Shown one piece after another: positions 22,692 through 33,464 of a DNA stretch of 64,000 nt. The position numbers and the translations under genes are program-made. Position 1 is the stretch's first letter, and each line of letters begins with the position of its first letter. The notes beneath the pieces are model-generated. The model was not told the origin of the DNA. It saw only the letters and a program-made list of their open reading frames with translations, and searched no databases. This DNA comes from Phanerodontia chrysosporium (Eukaryota; Basidiomycota; Agaricomycetes; Polyporales; Phanerochaetaceae), in contig MJGA01000011.1 of the NCBI GenBank assembly GCA_001910725.1, positions 124,001 through 188,000 of the forward strand, in the 5' to 3' direction.

Positions 22692-24721
22692 ATGTTTCCC
22701 AAGGTCGTTCTTCTGTCCTCGCTTGCGGCTTCCGTCGCAGTCTGCCAGCAGCAGACTCCACTTCAGCCTGCGGCCCTCGCAGGCAAGGGGAAGCAGGTCA
22801 TTACCCACGAGCTCACCGAGTTTGTGAGGCAGCTCATGGTGGAGAATGCTGTGCCTGGTCTGGCTCTAGGCGTCGTTCATTCAAATGGCACCGTCGAACT
22901 CGAGGCGTTCGGGAGAAAGACAGAGGATGGTGACCCTGTGACTGTGGATGTAAGTCGTTGTATTACCTTCCCTGGCACCCTCGCCAGTTGACAGGATCTG
23001 ACAAGAATCTGTAGACCCTATTTGACATCGCGTCATGCTCCAAAGCGTTCCTCGCGAGTGCTGTTGGTATTCTAATCGAGGACTATGCCCAGGGGAAGAA
23101 CCAGACGCCGCTTCCTCACGGTGTCTCTAAGCTCGACTGGTACACAAAGCTGGCTGACTTGCTTCCTCACGACTGGCAACTCATGGACGAGTGGGCATCT
23201 CAGAAGGCTACGCTGAGAGATATTCTCTCTCATCAGTCGGGGCTGCCAAGGTGGGTTTTCCTGGGTGGTTCAGGCAAGCGGCAAGAATCGACTGATCAGA
23301 ATATCAGGCACGAAATGTCATATCGTGCGGACGACAAACCCGTAGATGTTATACGCCGGATGCGCTATCTGCGACCGTCGTTCGAGCTACGTCAACGATG
23401 GCACTATAACAACCAGGTTCGCAAACTTACACTCAACAGTTGCTTGAAATGCTGAGATGACAGTTCGCAGTTCTACATGACGGGCGCACACATCGTATCC
23501 ACATACTCGGGCCAGCCTTACACGGAATTCGTGAAAGAGCGCATCTGGAATCCCCTCAACATGTCGACATCCACGTTCAGCCCCAACGAAGCTGCGCGCG
23601 ACGGCAAACTTACACAGACTTGGGCGAGAAACGGGAGGCGCATACCGTTCTGGCTCACCGAAAATACCAAGGAACTCAATGCTGGACCTGGTGGCGTTAT
23701 CAGCAGTGTTGTAGACTTGGTGAGGCGCCCTGCTGCGAGACGTGATCTTCGGCTGAAGCAGTTCACAGACGAAATGGCTACGGACGCTATTAAATACAGG
23801 CATCGATCCTGCTACAAACACCACGATACTCCCTCGCAATACCTATGACATGATTACGAGGTCTCATGCTATCGTCTCTGAACGACCGAGTCAGAGCTGG
23901 TTTTCTGTCAATACTTATGGCATGGGCTGGTTCATGAGCTCTTACCAAGGTCACGACGTACGTATGCATTCATAGGCGTAGCGTCAGACGAGATTGACAC
24001 AACAACATGGCAGATCTGGACGCACAGCGGCAGCATCCCAGGCATCTCTGCCGAGGTATTCTTCCTGCCCGACAGCGGGCTCGGCATCGTCACGCTTTCT
24101 AACGGCGACGCAAAACACCAGCAGGAGCTCGCTATCTGCTACCGCATCATCGAGGACTTCCTCGGCCTCGAACGCAAGGAATCCGAACGGCTCGTTGCGA
24201 CGGATGCGGCTGCCAGCGAGGCACTCTCTGAGGACGACGAGCAGAATGACGCTCCAGCGCCCCTGTCGCTCCCACTCGAGCAGTACACCGGGCCGTACTA
24301 CGATCCAGGATATGGAAACATCACGCTCTGCGCGCCCAGCCCGCATCCGTCGGTGGCATGCGCGCCCGTGCTGAAGACCTGGTCATTCTTCGAGAACACA
24401 ACCGACGCGACGCGGCAAGTGCTCTACGCCGCGGTGCCATCCGTTTGGATCTCGCATCTGCGCCTCGTGCACAAGGACGGCGACAAGTTCGGCGTGGCCG
24501 GGACGTACCTCTTCCCGAATGGGTACGGCAAGGATAAGAGCCCTTTCACTAGCGACGAGGACGGCGAAGTCGTGGTCGCGGAGTTCCTCGTCGAGAAGGA
24601 CGGGGATGCACCGAGAGTGAAGGGTGTTGCGCTGAACGGGTTTGTTGGAGAGACGACGGAGCTGCAGAGAATCGGGGGCACCATAGAGCAGACAGCAGAA
24701 ATTTGGCTAACGAAACTGTAA
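22692..24721 (+). CDS. Secreted beta-lactamase-fold serine hydrolase
   Basis: Member of the beta-lactamase-related (class C/DD-peptidase, PF00144-type) serine hydrolases, common in fungi as esterases or peptidases of unknown substrate. Six exons: 22692-22949, 23015-23250, 23308-23416, 23471-23719, 23769-23957 and 24014-24721, all in phase, 582 residues. A signal peptide (MFPKVVLLSSLAASVAVC) supports this start over an upstream in-frame ATG at 22623. Catalytic motifs in order: SxxK as SCSK in FDIASCSKAF, the Tyr motif YNN in HYNNQFYM, and a KTG-like HSG in IWTHSGSIPG. The last 200 residues form a beta-rich C-terminal domain (EQYTGPYYDPGYGNIT). Extracellular location is inferred from the signal peptide. 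It is probably not a true antibiotic beta-lactamase. Confidence 0.88.
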
Positions 24722-25107
24722 AACTCCATCTCGAGTTGCTCATGCGCAAGAAATGATTTTGTATCTCATTTCTGCAGGAGACAGATAGGGGAGAAGGTGG
24801 GGAAAGAGTATGCCCAGCCAAAGCCCAGCACAGGCGCGTGTGGCCATCAAGCGGTGTAACCATCCTTGCCCGGATCCTCCACGACGACCTGCAAGGTCTT
24901 GCCTCTGCGCACCCACCCACCTTTTCGTTCGCTGTATAATCTGCGTTCTTTTATTCGACTTTCTCACCGCTGGCCGGATCTCTTGGAACGGGAGCGCAGT
25001 CGCACAGCCGTTCTTTGCTTGGCTCTCTGGATATCCGCCGCTGATAAATAGGTCTGGGATACCCGCATACGATCTCCTCTGCTCCTTGACTGGGAACCAC
25101 CATCTCT
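24722..25107. other. Intergenic, no gene seen
   Basis: About 390 bases between two same-strand genes; expected to contain a 3' UTR and the ADAM promoter. Nothing else supported. Confidence 0.5.
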
Positions 25108-28100
25108 ATGCCTGCTGCATTCCGGACATTCTTCTTGCTTTCCCTGTTAATAATTGCTTTGGAATATGTCTCTGGTGAGTATTCCATTCCCGGCCTCGTT
25201 TGGCCGTGTACAAGTCTCAGGCTCCGCCGCCGCCTCTACAACGTCTGCTGGGGGCGAGCATGAGCAGAGGATGTGCCGGGGGCGGTTGGAACTCGTCGTG
25301 AGGGTGCCCGGCGAGCGTACTCGCCCGTGCTGCGCAACCTGGGTCTTGGCTCTTGGCACCGACGGCTATGCTCACATTCGCTTTCCACAGCATCTAGTTC
25401 TCCACCGCGCCCACTGAAGCGCATAGCACATCCTACGACACATGCCCTTGAAATCCTGCCTCGCCGGCCGTCTGCGTCGGGCCTCTATGCCAAGCGCTCC
25501 CTCCCGCTCTCGTCGCCTGTCCTAGAGCACACAGACACGTTCCGCCTGACGCTCAGCGCGTTCGGCGAGACGTTCCACCTCCATCTGCGCCCGAACGAAC
25601 ACCTTATCCATCCCGCGGCGCGTGTGACGTACCATGCACAGACCGCGGACGGGCGCCGCGTGACGCACACCGAGCCGCTCCTTCGCCAGAACGTGAAAGC
25701 ATACTGGGGCGAGGTCGTCAGCCCGAAGTCTCCCAGGCGCGCCTGCGCGAGGACGCGGCCGGTGTGCACCCGCGGCCGAACGGAAGGGGCGAGCTTGGTT
25801 GGGCGAGGATCACGGTGTACGACCAGGGAGACATCGACGCGGGCAGGCCTCCGAGCTTCGAGGGCGCGTTTTCGGTGAATGGCAACGTACACCATGTAAT
25901 GACGACTGCAAATTATTTGCGCAACAAGCTCGATCTGGACCCGACAGTGGTTGAAGAACATTCCGAGGGCGGCCTGGTTGTCTTTCGGGACTCGGACGTC
26001 ATGACCGCGCATGAGTACACTGGTGCTCCTTCCAGGGGACGGACTTGCGCGCACGACCAAATGGACTGGAATGTCAACCCGCTCGCGAACCCCGTTTTGC
26101 GCAAACCTCTTCCAACCTCGCCATGGTATGATCCGTTAAGATTTTTGTACCCAGAAGTTCGCGGCAACTACAGCCTAACAAGGCGCGATGATGTAGCTGG
26201 AGGCAGCATGGGAAGCAAGTGAGTACCTCGATCATATTTTACTGGTTCTCATCTGAATTTTGCAAGTTTCGAAGACAATATCGGACAGAGTACTGGCTGT
26301 CCCTCGACTCAGAAGGTTGTCTACGTCGGCGTCGCAGCAGATTGCGAGTACACATCCACCTACGGCTCGACGCAGAATGCTACACAGCAGATCATCACGA
26401 ACTTCAACACCGCGAGCGCGCTGTACAAGTCAACTTTCAATGTGTCGCTAGGTATCGTCGAGCTCCAGGTGCAAGATGCGAGCTGCCCGTCCCAGACGGA
26501 TGCTGCCATCCCCTGGAACGTCGCCTGCACGGACAACATCACTCTCAACGACCGGCTTTCTCTCTTCTCCGACTGGCGAGGCAAGAAAGGCAACGATGGT
26601 GCAGGTCTCTGGCATCTTATGAGCGGTTGCCCTACAGGCACTGAGGTCGGAATCGCTTGGCTTGGGACCCTGTAAGCACTACCTATACAGAGCTTGATCT
26701 TTATCTCACGTGTTTCACGAATAGATGCCAACAAACTGCGAGCGGTGACCCAGGATCCGTCGTTTCGGGTACTGCTGTCTCGACATCTGGTAGACTCGAG
26801 TGGCAGGTTGTTGCTCATGAGATGGGGCATAATTTCGGTGCTATCGTGAGTCTGCTTGACTTAGAGTTATGTATGCTCGCTGATTATCTTGTTGGCAGCA
26901 CGATGTAAGTCCTCAGCCTTCGGAAATAATCATCGTTCGAAATTGAATGTTCTCAGTGCACAGACGGCTGCGGTACCAGTAGCTCGCCCGTGTGTTGCCC
27001 TTTCACGAAGGAAAGCTGCAATGCCAACTCCCAATTCATCATGAACCCTGTCGCTGACACAGGCGAGATGAAGTTCTCGCCATGCAGTCTCGGCAATATT
27101 TGTGAGTAAACCGCTGACTCTGTGGAGGCATCGCTAATTGGGACCGCAGGCTCTCTTATGCAGGGCAACAGCGGTGGCAAGACCAACACGTCGTGTCTCA
27201 TCGATGCCTCAGCCGCCCAGCGGACGATCTCGCTCGGCATGTGCGGCAACGGCATCGTCGAGCAGGGCGAGGAGTGCGATCCTGGCCAGGGCGTGACCTC
27301 GTCGTGCTGCGACGCCTCGACGTGCAAGCTCAAAGCGAACGCACAGTGCGACCCGGCGAGCAGCGCTTGCTGCACGGACACCTGCTCGTTTGCGCCCGCG
27401 ACCCAAGTGTGCCGGCCAGCGAAGGACGCTAGCTGCGACCAGGCTGAGATGTGCACGGGCAACTCGTCGGCGTGTCCCGAAGACCAATTCTCGCCGAACG
27501 GCCAGAGCTGCGGATCTGGCGGGCTGGCCTGTGCTAGCGGTGTCTGCACGTCGCTAGACAGTACGTTTAATTCAGTGTCTCTGCGTTGTCTTGCTCTGAT
27601 CGCTGTCGCTATTCCAGAGCAATGCCAGACCGTTGGCGCATCGATGAACTTGCAGAAGGCATGCCCGAGCCAGAACGATAAGAGCTGCCAAGTCTCGTGC
27701 CAGGACCCAAGTTCATCCAACCAATGCATCGTCTTGCAATCACAGCTTGTGGACGGTTCTCCATGCGGCTACGGCGGAACCTGCCTTCAAGGCACTTGCC
27801 ACTCCGGTAACTTCCTAGACACGGCGAAGGCTTGGTACAGGCAGAACTTGCAGATCTCGATTCCGGTTACAGTTGTCGGTGGAATATTCATTCTGCTGCT
27901 CCTATACGCTATCATCACTCGTACGTTGACTTCGTTAAGTTGCTGCTGGCGCTCTATAGCTAACGCATGCAGGTGTCTATCGTTGCTGCGCTCGTCGCCG
28001 CCCGCGAGGCTCGTCGTTCGAGCCCGCCTCAATGGCAAGTCAGGCCGACGCTTGGACAGCTGGCCGGGCAATTATGCCGCCCCTGTCATGACACAGGCCC

Positions 28101-28320
28101 GGGAAATAGTGCGTATACGCACGGGCCCAGGTGAGGCATCTCCAACCTTGGATACGTAATTTCGCTTCTGACGGCTTGCAGTGTCCCGCAGTACTCTTCC
28201 GCCAACTATGCACCTGGCCGCTCGGATGGCTGGAATGCGCCTTCTGCACCCCCACTTCCTCCACACAGACCAACACGGAGCACGGATTCAAACAATTATC
28301 TCTCTCGCTATTCGTCATGA
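25108..28320 (+). CDS. ADAM-type membrane metalloprotease with disintegrin domain, two lesions
   Basis: Zinc metalloprotease (M12B/reprolysin) of the fungal ADAM group. Exons: 25108-25174, 25391-26218, 26267-26671, 26725-26845, 26899-26904, 26957-27101, 27150-27560, 27618-27920, 27973-28108 and 28182-28320. Order: signal peptide, prodomain, catalytic domain with HEMGHNFGAIHD, Cys-rich disintegrin region (CGNGIVEQGEECDPG), one membrane helix (VTVVGGIFILLLLYAII), basic then Pro-rich cytoplasmic tail. The third zinc-ligand His is encoded by a 6-nt micro-exon. Two lesions: near 25720 in the prodomain the frame slips by one missing base, and a TGA at 28089-28091 lies in the tail, although the phase across the following intron still fits a longer tail ending YLSRYSS. 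If the TGA is real, the protein ends there with membrane anchor intact. The frame slip is probably a sequence error. Confidence 0.85.
26899..26904 (+). other. 6-nt micro-exon of the ADAM active site
   Basis: CACGAT lies between the acceptor ttggcag and the donor gtaagt, phase 0 on both sides. It encodes His-Asp of HEMGHNFGAIHD, the third zinc ligand and the following Asp. Skipping it would keep the frame but remove the ligand. Confidence 0.88.
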
Positions 28321-28638
28321 GCAGCATTTCGGACTTTTCGGACACTTTCTCGGTGTTGTAGTGTGTGTTGTCGCTGTTCCATACACTATTTATCGCTATT
28401 CGCATTGTGTCGAGGCTGGGTACCTGGAGAGGTACATTGCAGGATGTCACCTTTTCCAGGTAGAACGCTTTCAGTCATGCTAAGGGGCTGTAGTATTCGG
28501 GTGCGGTGATAGTAGTGCTCGCCTCTTAATTGTGACTATGGCGCTAACTGGGGCACGAGGACACATCAGCCCGCAGCTTATCAGGATTGTCTTGCATGCG
28601 AGTCCTCCTTAACCCAAACCAAGACGTAGCGTGCAGAC
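28321..28638. other. Intergenic, no gene seen
   Basis: About 320 bases between the ADAM gene and the F-box gene; nothing beyond expected UTR and promoter sequence. Confidence 0.5.
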
Positions 28639-30012
28639 ATGGAGATCCAGGATATCGAGCCGAACTCAGTGAGTGACAAGCTTAAGCATAGTAACTGAGC
28701 TGACTATGGCCGTTTCAGATTTCTGTGGATGATCGTCGCGATTGCGCACTGCCCTTCACCGAAATCGAGGACGCCATCCTGAAAGAAACTTTCTACCCCT
28801 GTTATATTCTGAGACTCCCGCAGGAGCTCCTCGATGCCATCGTCGACTGTTTGCGCAAGGACAAACGGGCGCTAGCCCACTGTGCCCTTACTATGCGGTC
28901 TTGGCTGCACAGGAGCAGACGACACCTCTTCGACAACACGACCACACGCAAGCCCGGAAGCCTCTTCGAATTCCTTCGAGACGCGCCGTCCTCGGTGACC
29001 AACAGCATGAGGTTCCTCACACTGCGCTTCTATGATGGCAACCACCTCGACTTGCGCGTCCTTGTGGAGGCCATGTCCAAGATGCCGTCTCTCGATCAGC
29101 TCTGGATGAGACATTTCTACTCGATGACTATTCCTCTCGCTCACCCCATCACTGCCCTCTCCGCGAATAAGCTTATCATTCTGGTGCTCGATCGGGCGTC
29201 CCTCAACGCACTGGAGCTCGCCACTCTTGTATCCCTCTTTCCCAGCCTCCTTGATCTGTACATCGAGACAGACTGTAGCATATCACCCCAGGGTGCCGAG
29301 GAGGCAAATGGGGACGTGAAGCAAGCACTCGCTAAGATCAAGCTCACAAAGCTCGCCTTCGGCTCGCGCACATACGACCAACAGCCGGTCCTGGACGTCC
29401 TCCGTATGACCTCGTCCCTAGATTCCGGGACGATAACGAGCCTCGAACTCAATTTTCTGCAAGACCGATGGCTTTATACTGCGAAACGGGCCCTGAAGGA
29501 GTACGGATCCCACTTGGAGCACCTCGCAGTTGACTTGACGTATTGGATCGAAGGTAAAATCTGCTCCTGCATGGCTCTACTCGCTCGGTCGCTGATGTCT
29601 TGTGCACGTCGTTAACGTAGAGGACACCGACAATCCCCTGAAAGGGCTCGGCCTGTCAGCGTGTCAGAACCTCAAGCACCTGAGAGTCGACCTTGGCAGC
29701 GCTTCCAAGATCACATGGCTCCGGGCCATTCTTTTCGACGCGCTGCCACGTTTGGGCCAAGACCCATTGCGCATCGACGTTGCTATTGATGCATCTGAAC
29801 TCTCCGACGTGAACGACAAGTGGGACAATGTGCTCAGCGCATACCGGGCTCAGGACGTATCTTCCTTCAGGATATGGTGCCGCACGTCGACTCGCTGCGA
29901 CGACAGATCGAATGCGTTCAAGCGGGGCCGGCTGCTCGATGCTGAGGAGCAGGCGAAGGTGTGCAAGCTCCTGCCTGAGACGAACAAGGCAGGTCTCTTG
30001 AAGTTTACCTGA
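28639..30012 (+). CDS. F-box protein
   Basis: Predicted SCF ubiquitin-ligase substrate adaptor of the large Agaricomycete F-box family. Three exons: 28639-28668, 28719-29553 and 29621-30012, 418 residues. The F-box lies at about residues 45-90 (LRLPQELLDAIVDCL, then CALTMRSWLHRSRRHLF), the typical Pro-Leu-Ile start with a Trp near the end. The remainder is leucine-rich with irregular repeats (LTLRFYDGN, LEHLAVDLTYW, LKHLRVDLGSA) as in fungal F-box/LRR-like proteins. The last exon ends with a charged helix. The short first exon was chosen because its phase joins cleanly and it supplies MEIQDIEPNS before ISVDDRRD. The target is unknown. An F-box remnant follows 400 bases downstream. Confidence 0.8.
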
Positions 30013-31821
30013 AAGGGAAAAAACGCTCGGATGTACTTCTATCGTGGATACGTAGTTATGAGTATACCGTCAGGTCACGCACTCGCTACTTGTTGATGGA
30101 CTCTAAAAGGTTGAACGCGTACTACATTCTTACTTGCCTTAGCTTAGGCCTTCAGACTCCGTATTGTAGCACAATTCCACGGCACTGCCACCGTGACGCC
30201 GCTCTTGAGTCTTCAACTTGTCCCCAAACCCTCATCGGCATGATTTTCAGCCAAGTACGCAGATCATCGCGATTGGAGGATGTGGCAAGCATGGCAGCTG
30301 TGCGAGAAAAGCATATCCCAGTGTAATCGCGAGTGGAATTCACATCGAAGTCTGGACTCTGTACAACAGCAGAGATGTCTCTAACCTAAGCCGATCTCTC
30401 CCGTTCGCCGAAGTCAACAATTAAGAAGCTGCCTCAGAAGATAGTGGGCGCAGTTGTTCATCACCCAGATGATGAGACGGCCCGCGGAGGCGTTGAACAA
30501 CTGCTCGCTCGTTCATTCACAGTGGCTGCATCCAGGAAGATTGCACCTTTCCAAGATAGTGTTTGTGTGTCGGACCCGGAATGCTATGCCTTCTGCACAT
30601 TTCTACAGGGAGAAGCACCTCACGTCGCCGCCAGCATCTACTCACTCACTCCGAAGAAGACCGGGACATCAGCTTGCTTGCAGTCGCGAGAGTAGTGACC
30701 AAAAGCCCCCATATCACGAACTTTGGCCGAAATACGACGATTCATCTAAGAGGTCCAATTTGCAATTTAACAGAGCGTTATTAATGTCGTTAGTCCTCTC
30801 GCCAGTTCGCCTCCACACTGCGACTAGTGTGGCGCATCGTACCCGCATTACTGTAAGCGCCGACGCCACATGATCCCAGTAATTCTCGCTGCCTAGACAG
30901 CTTTCGGCGACTTCTGATGATCAGACTATATTTTTGCCAGCTAGAGGCCCCGCGAAGTGTAAATAGAAGCTGAATATCAATCCGAAAGGATAGTTCTGAC
31001 CTATTCAGCTCACAATGCATCACCCGGAGATTGGGACGGATCCGTATTCGGTGCAGTATTCTACAGTAGCCGATTCAACGACTTTCATACGGCAGCCTTG
31101 GTATGTTCACCGAAGGGTCAAGTGGGATGACCATATCATGAGCACCTCGCGCCCGAAACCTGTTCTGAGAAGCAAAGGATCCCGCATACACGCAGCGACC
31201 TCGCCTGTCCGGACAGGCTATTCTCGCCGACCCTACGTCGCGGGCGAGATGGAATTGGGAAGGCATCGCCTTGGTTAGAGCATTTTGCGTACCGGTGATG
31301 AAACAAGTATTTACCTCGAGGACGAGAGGAGGCGAATGCCTCCAGGCCAGCACGCTTTGATACTAATGTAAAAGGACATGTTGACGCGTGCTCAACGTCA
31401 GTCTGGCAGTGTTGACATGACGATAAGCTTCACTCGTGCGGCAGGCGTTAGCATGAAACTTACACAGCAAAGCCAAAGGTTAATCTTACGTCTGGTATGT
31501 CGCCGTGTCGGGATTGTCTGAGACGGATAAGTCTCCGACACCGCCAGCTAGACTTTCATGAGTAAGTGAGTGCGGTGCAGCCCTGCTGAAATAGTACGTT
31601 ATGCACAGTACGGTGTGGTAGAGTCGAAGGTCATTGTGGGAACGAGTGTGAAAATGAGTTTCATTTCGTTGGCACGTGGAAACTCTTTGTTCCCCGCCAC
31701 GACCTCCCGTCTCTTGCAGCACATCTCTTCTACCTTCTCGTCCGAAATCTTCAGCTTCCAAAGCTAAAGAGTCTCCACTCCTCGTTGTCTCCGTCCTTGC
31801 CTAGATCTCGATGTCTCAGTC
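30013..31821. other. Intergenic with an F-box remnant
   Basis: About 1.8 kb separates the F-box gene from the Erf4 gene. Apart from the F-box relic at 30425-30690, I find no coding signal. Small open frames at 31015-31278 and 31570-31767 lack splice sites or family resemblance. Confidence 0.5.
30425..30690 (+). pseudogene. F-box gene relic
   Basis: Three short stretches in shifting frames together resemble the start of an F-box protein: KLPQKIVGAVVHHPDD, then in another frame EALNNCSLVHSQWLHPGRLHL, then back in the first frame DPECYAFCTFLQGEAPHVAA. In intact Agaricomycete F-box proteins these segments are contiguous. The frame changes and lack of a downstream continuation mark it as a fragment, perhaps a decayed tandem copy related to the neighbour. 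Seen by eye only. Confidence 0.5.
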
Positions 31822-33464
31822 ATGACAGTCACGCCATCCACCTCCCTGCACGTCGAGACACCGAAACTCGCAGACATCAAAACGTCCGCCACTTATCCAC
31901 CTACACCCGTGACACCCTACAGCCATAATTCTGCCACATCGTCTCGCTTGGACCTGCCTGCACCGCCGCTTCCCGAGGCCAGAACTCCCATAAATCCTGC
32001 TTCGTCTACTGGGCAACCTACTCCCGACCCTCCCGTGAAGATCGACGCTCCAGGTTCGACCTCCGGAACTATGCCCCAAGGAGACGGCTCGCGGAGTCCT
32101 GTGGATCAGGCACTGCGCGAAGACCAGCAACAAGCGGAGAAGGAGAAGGGAAATGAAGGGTTGGCTGGCCGGATAGGCCTGCCGGGCATCGTGTGCGCGC
32201 CTCCAGAGATCCTGCCCCCAAGCCCACCCCTCACAGTTGCGGACGCCCGAGATGAGCCAGAGGCAGGCAGCTCCACGTTGTCGGGACCCGCGGGATCGTC
32301 TGCGCAGCTGCATCCTGCGAGTGTACCTCCTCCGTCGATGCTCGAGGAAGACATCACCAACTGGCGCGCGTCCATGCACGAGGGGAATGGTGGGGATGCA
32401 GAACGTGGGCAACATCGCAACGGCGATGGGAGCGGGGCGGAGGACGACGAGGGAGAGGGCGAGATGAACGGCGAGTACGACCCATACGACCTTGGTTATT
32501 CTCCAGAGTCGCCAGTGGGCCCGTCGCACGCAAGGACACCAACAACGCCGACGGGCACTAGCCCCCAGCTGAAGAGGGATGCTCCAGATCACCCACTACG
32601 CTTTGACGTGCAACCCCCATCACCACCACCATGGGAGGTCATCCAGCCACCCGAGTCCATCGAGAATGTGCTTGCCGAGTCGAGGGTCTATCCGTCGCGC
32701 GGTGCGAATAACGGTCGGAGACCATCGTAAGTCATGTTTGAACTCTCATGTCGCACCCCATTGAAGTCAACACCGCTCAGAACAAGTCGCCCGCTAATTC
32801 CACACTCCGCATACTACTTCGGCCCCCCTCCAATAGACTCTGCCTATGGCACCGACCCGGTCGGGCACATCGGGTTCACCACCCTCGGGAGATCATCAGG
32901 ATAGAGCGAGACTATACCGGTGGAGAACTTGCGCAGTTTGCTGCAACGTATCCCTTGGAGCTTGAGGGTCGAGTGAGTATTCTTCCTCCGCACTACGGGT
33001 CACGACTCGTGCTCACCTAATTTCGACAGATAACACCGACACAATTCTTAGAGACCATAAATACAATCAATGAACATCTCATTGAAGCGCATAGCCTTCG
33101 CCACTCCTTCATTGACAACGCACTCGCCTTCTTCACTCTGCAGCTATCGAGGCTAGTTCTCAGCTCGCACTATGAGAAGGTTCGTACACAGTTTGCGAGT
33201 GTTACAATGATTCTCATACCGACAACTCACAGCAAATGCAAAAGCTGAAGCAAGTCATAGACGAGCTTAACACCAAAGTGTACAACCCAGTGGGCTTGAA
33301 CATTCTCTGGCCGAGAAAGGTGGCCTTTATGTTCGTAAGTAGCGCAGCCAAACACTTCAAGGATATAGTACTGATGGTTGGACACATACAGCTTGAGATT
33401 GAGTACTACGTAAGTCTCCAACGAACATTCTATTGCCATCTGACTGACCCGTTATACGCAGTAA
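31822..33464 (+). CDS. Erf4/Golgin-A7-type palmitoyltransferase subunit
   Basis: Regulatory subunit of a DHHC palmitoyltransferase (yeast Erf2-Erf4 modifies Ras; human GOLGA7). Exons: 31822-32726, 32781-32972, 33030-33179, 33233-33334, 33392-33409 and 33462-33464; about 456 residues. The first 300 residues are Pro/Ser/Thr-rich and disordered. The Erf4 domain follows: AYYFGPPPIDSAYG, HHPREIIRIERDYTGGELAQF, TYPLELEGRITPTQFLETIN, LSRLVLSSHYEK and LNTKVYNPVGLNILWPRK, ending EIEYY. Between GHIG and HHPREI the frame slips: a run of three G at 32872-32874 serves both codons, so one G appears to be missing. The last exon is only the stop codon TAA. Lengths and motifs are otherwise normal. Confidence 0.87.
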
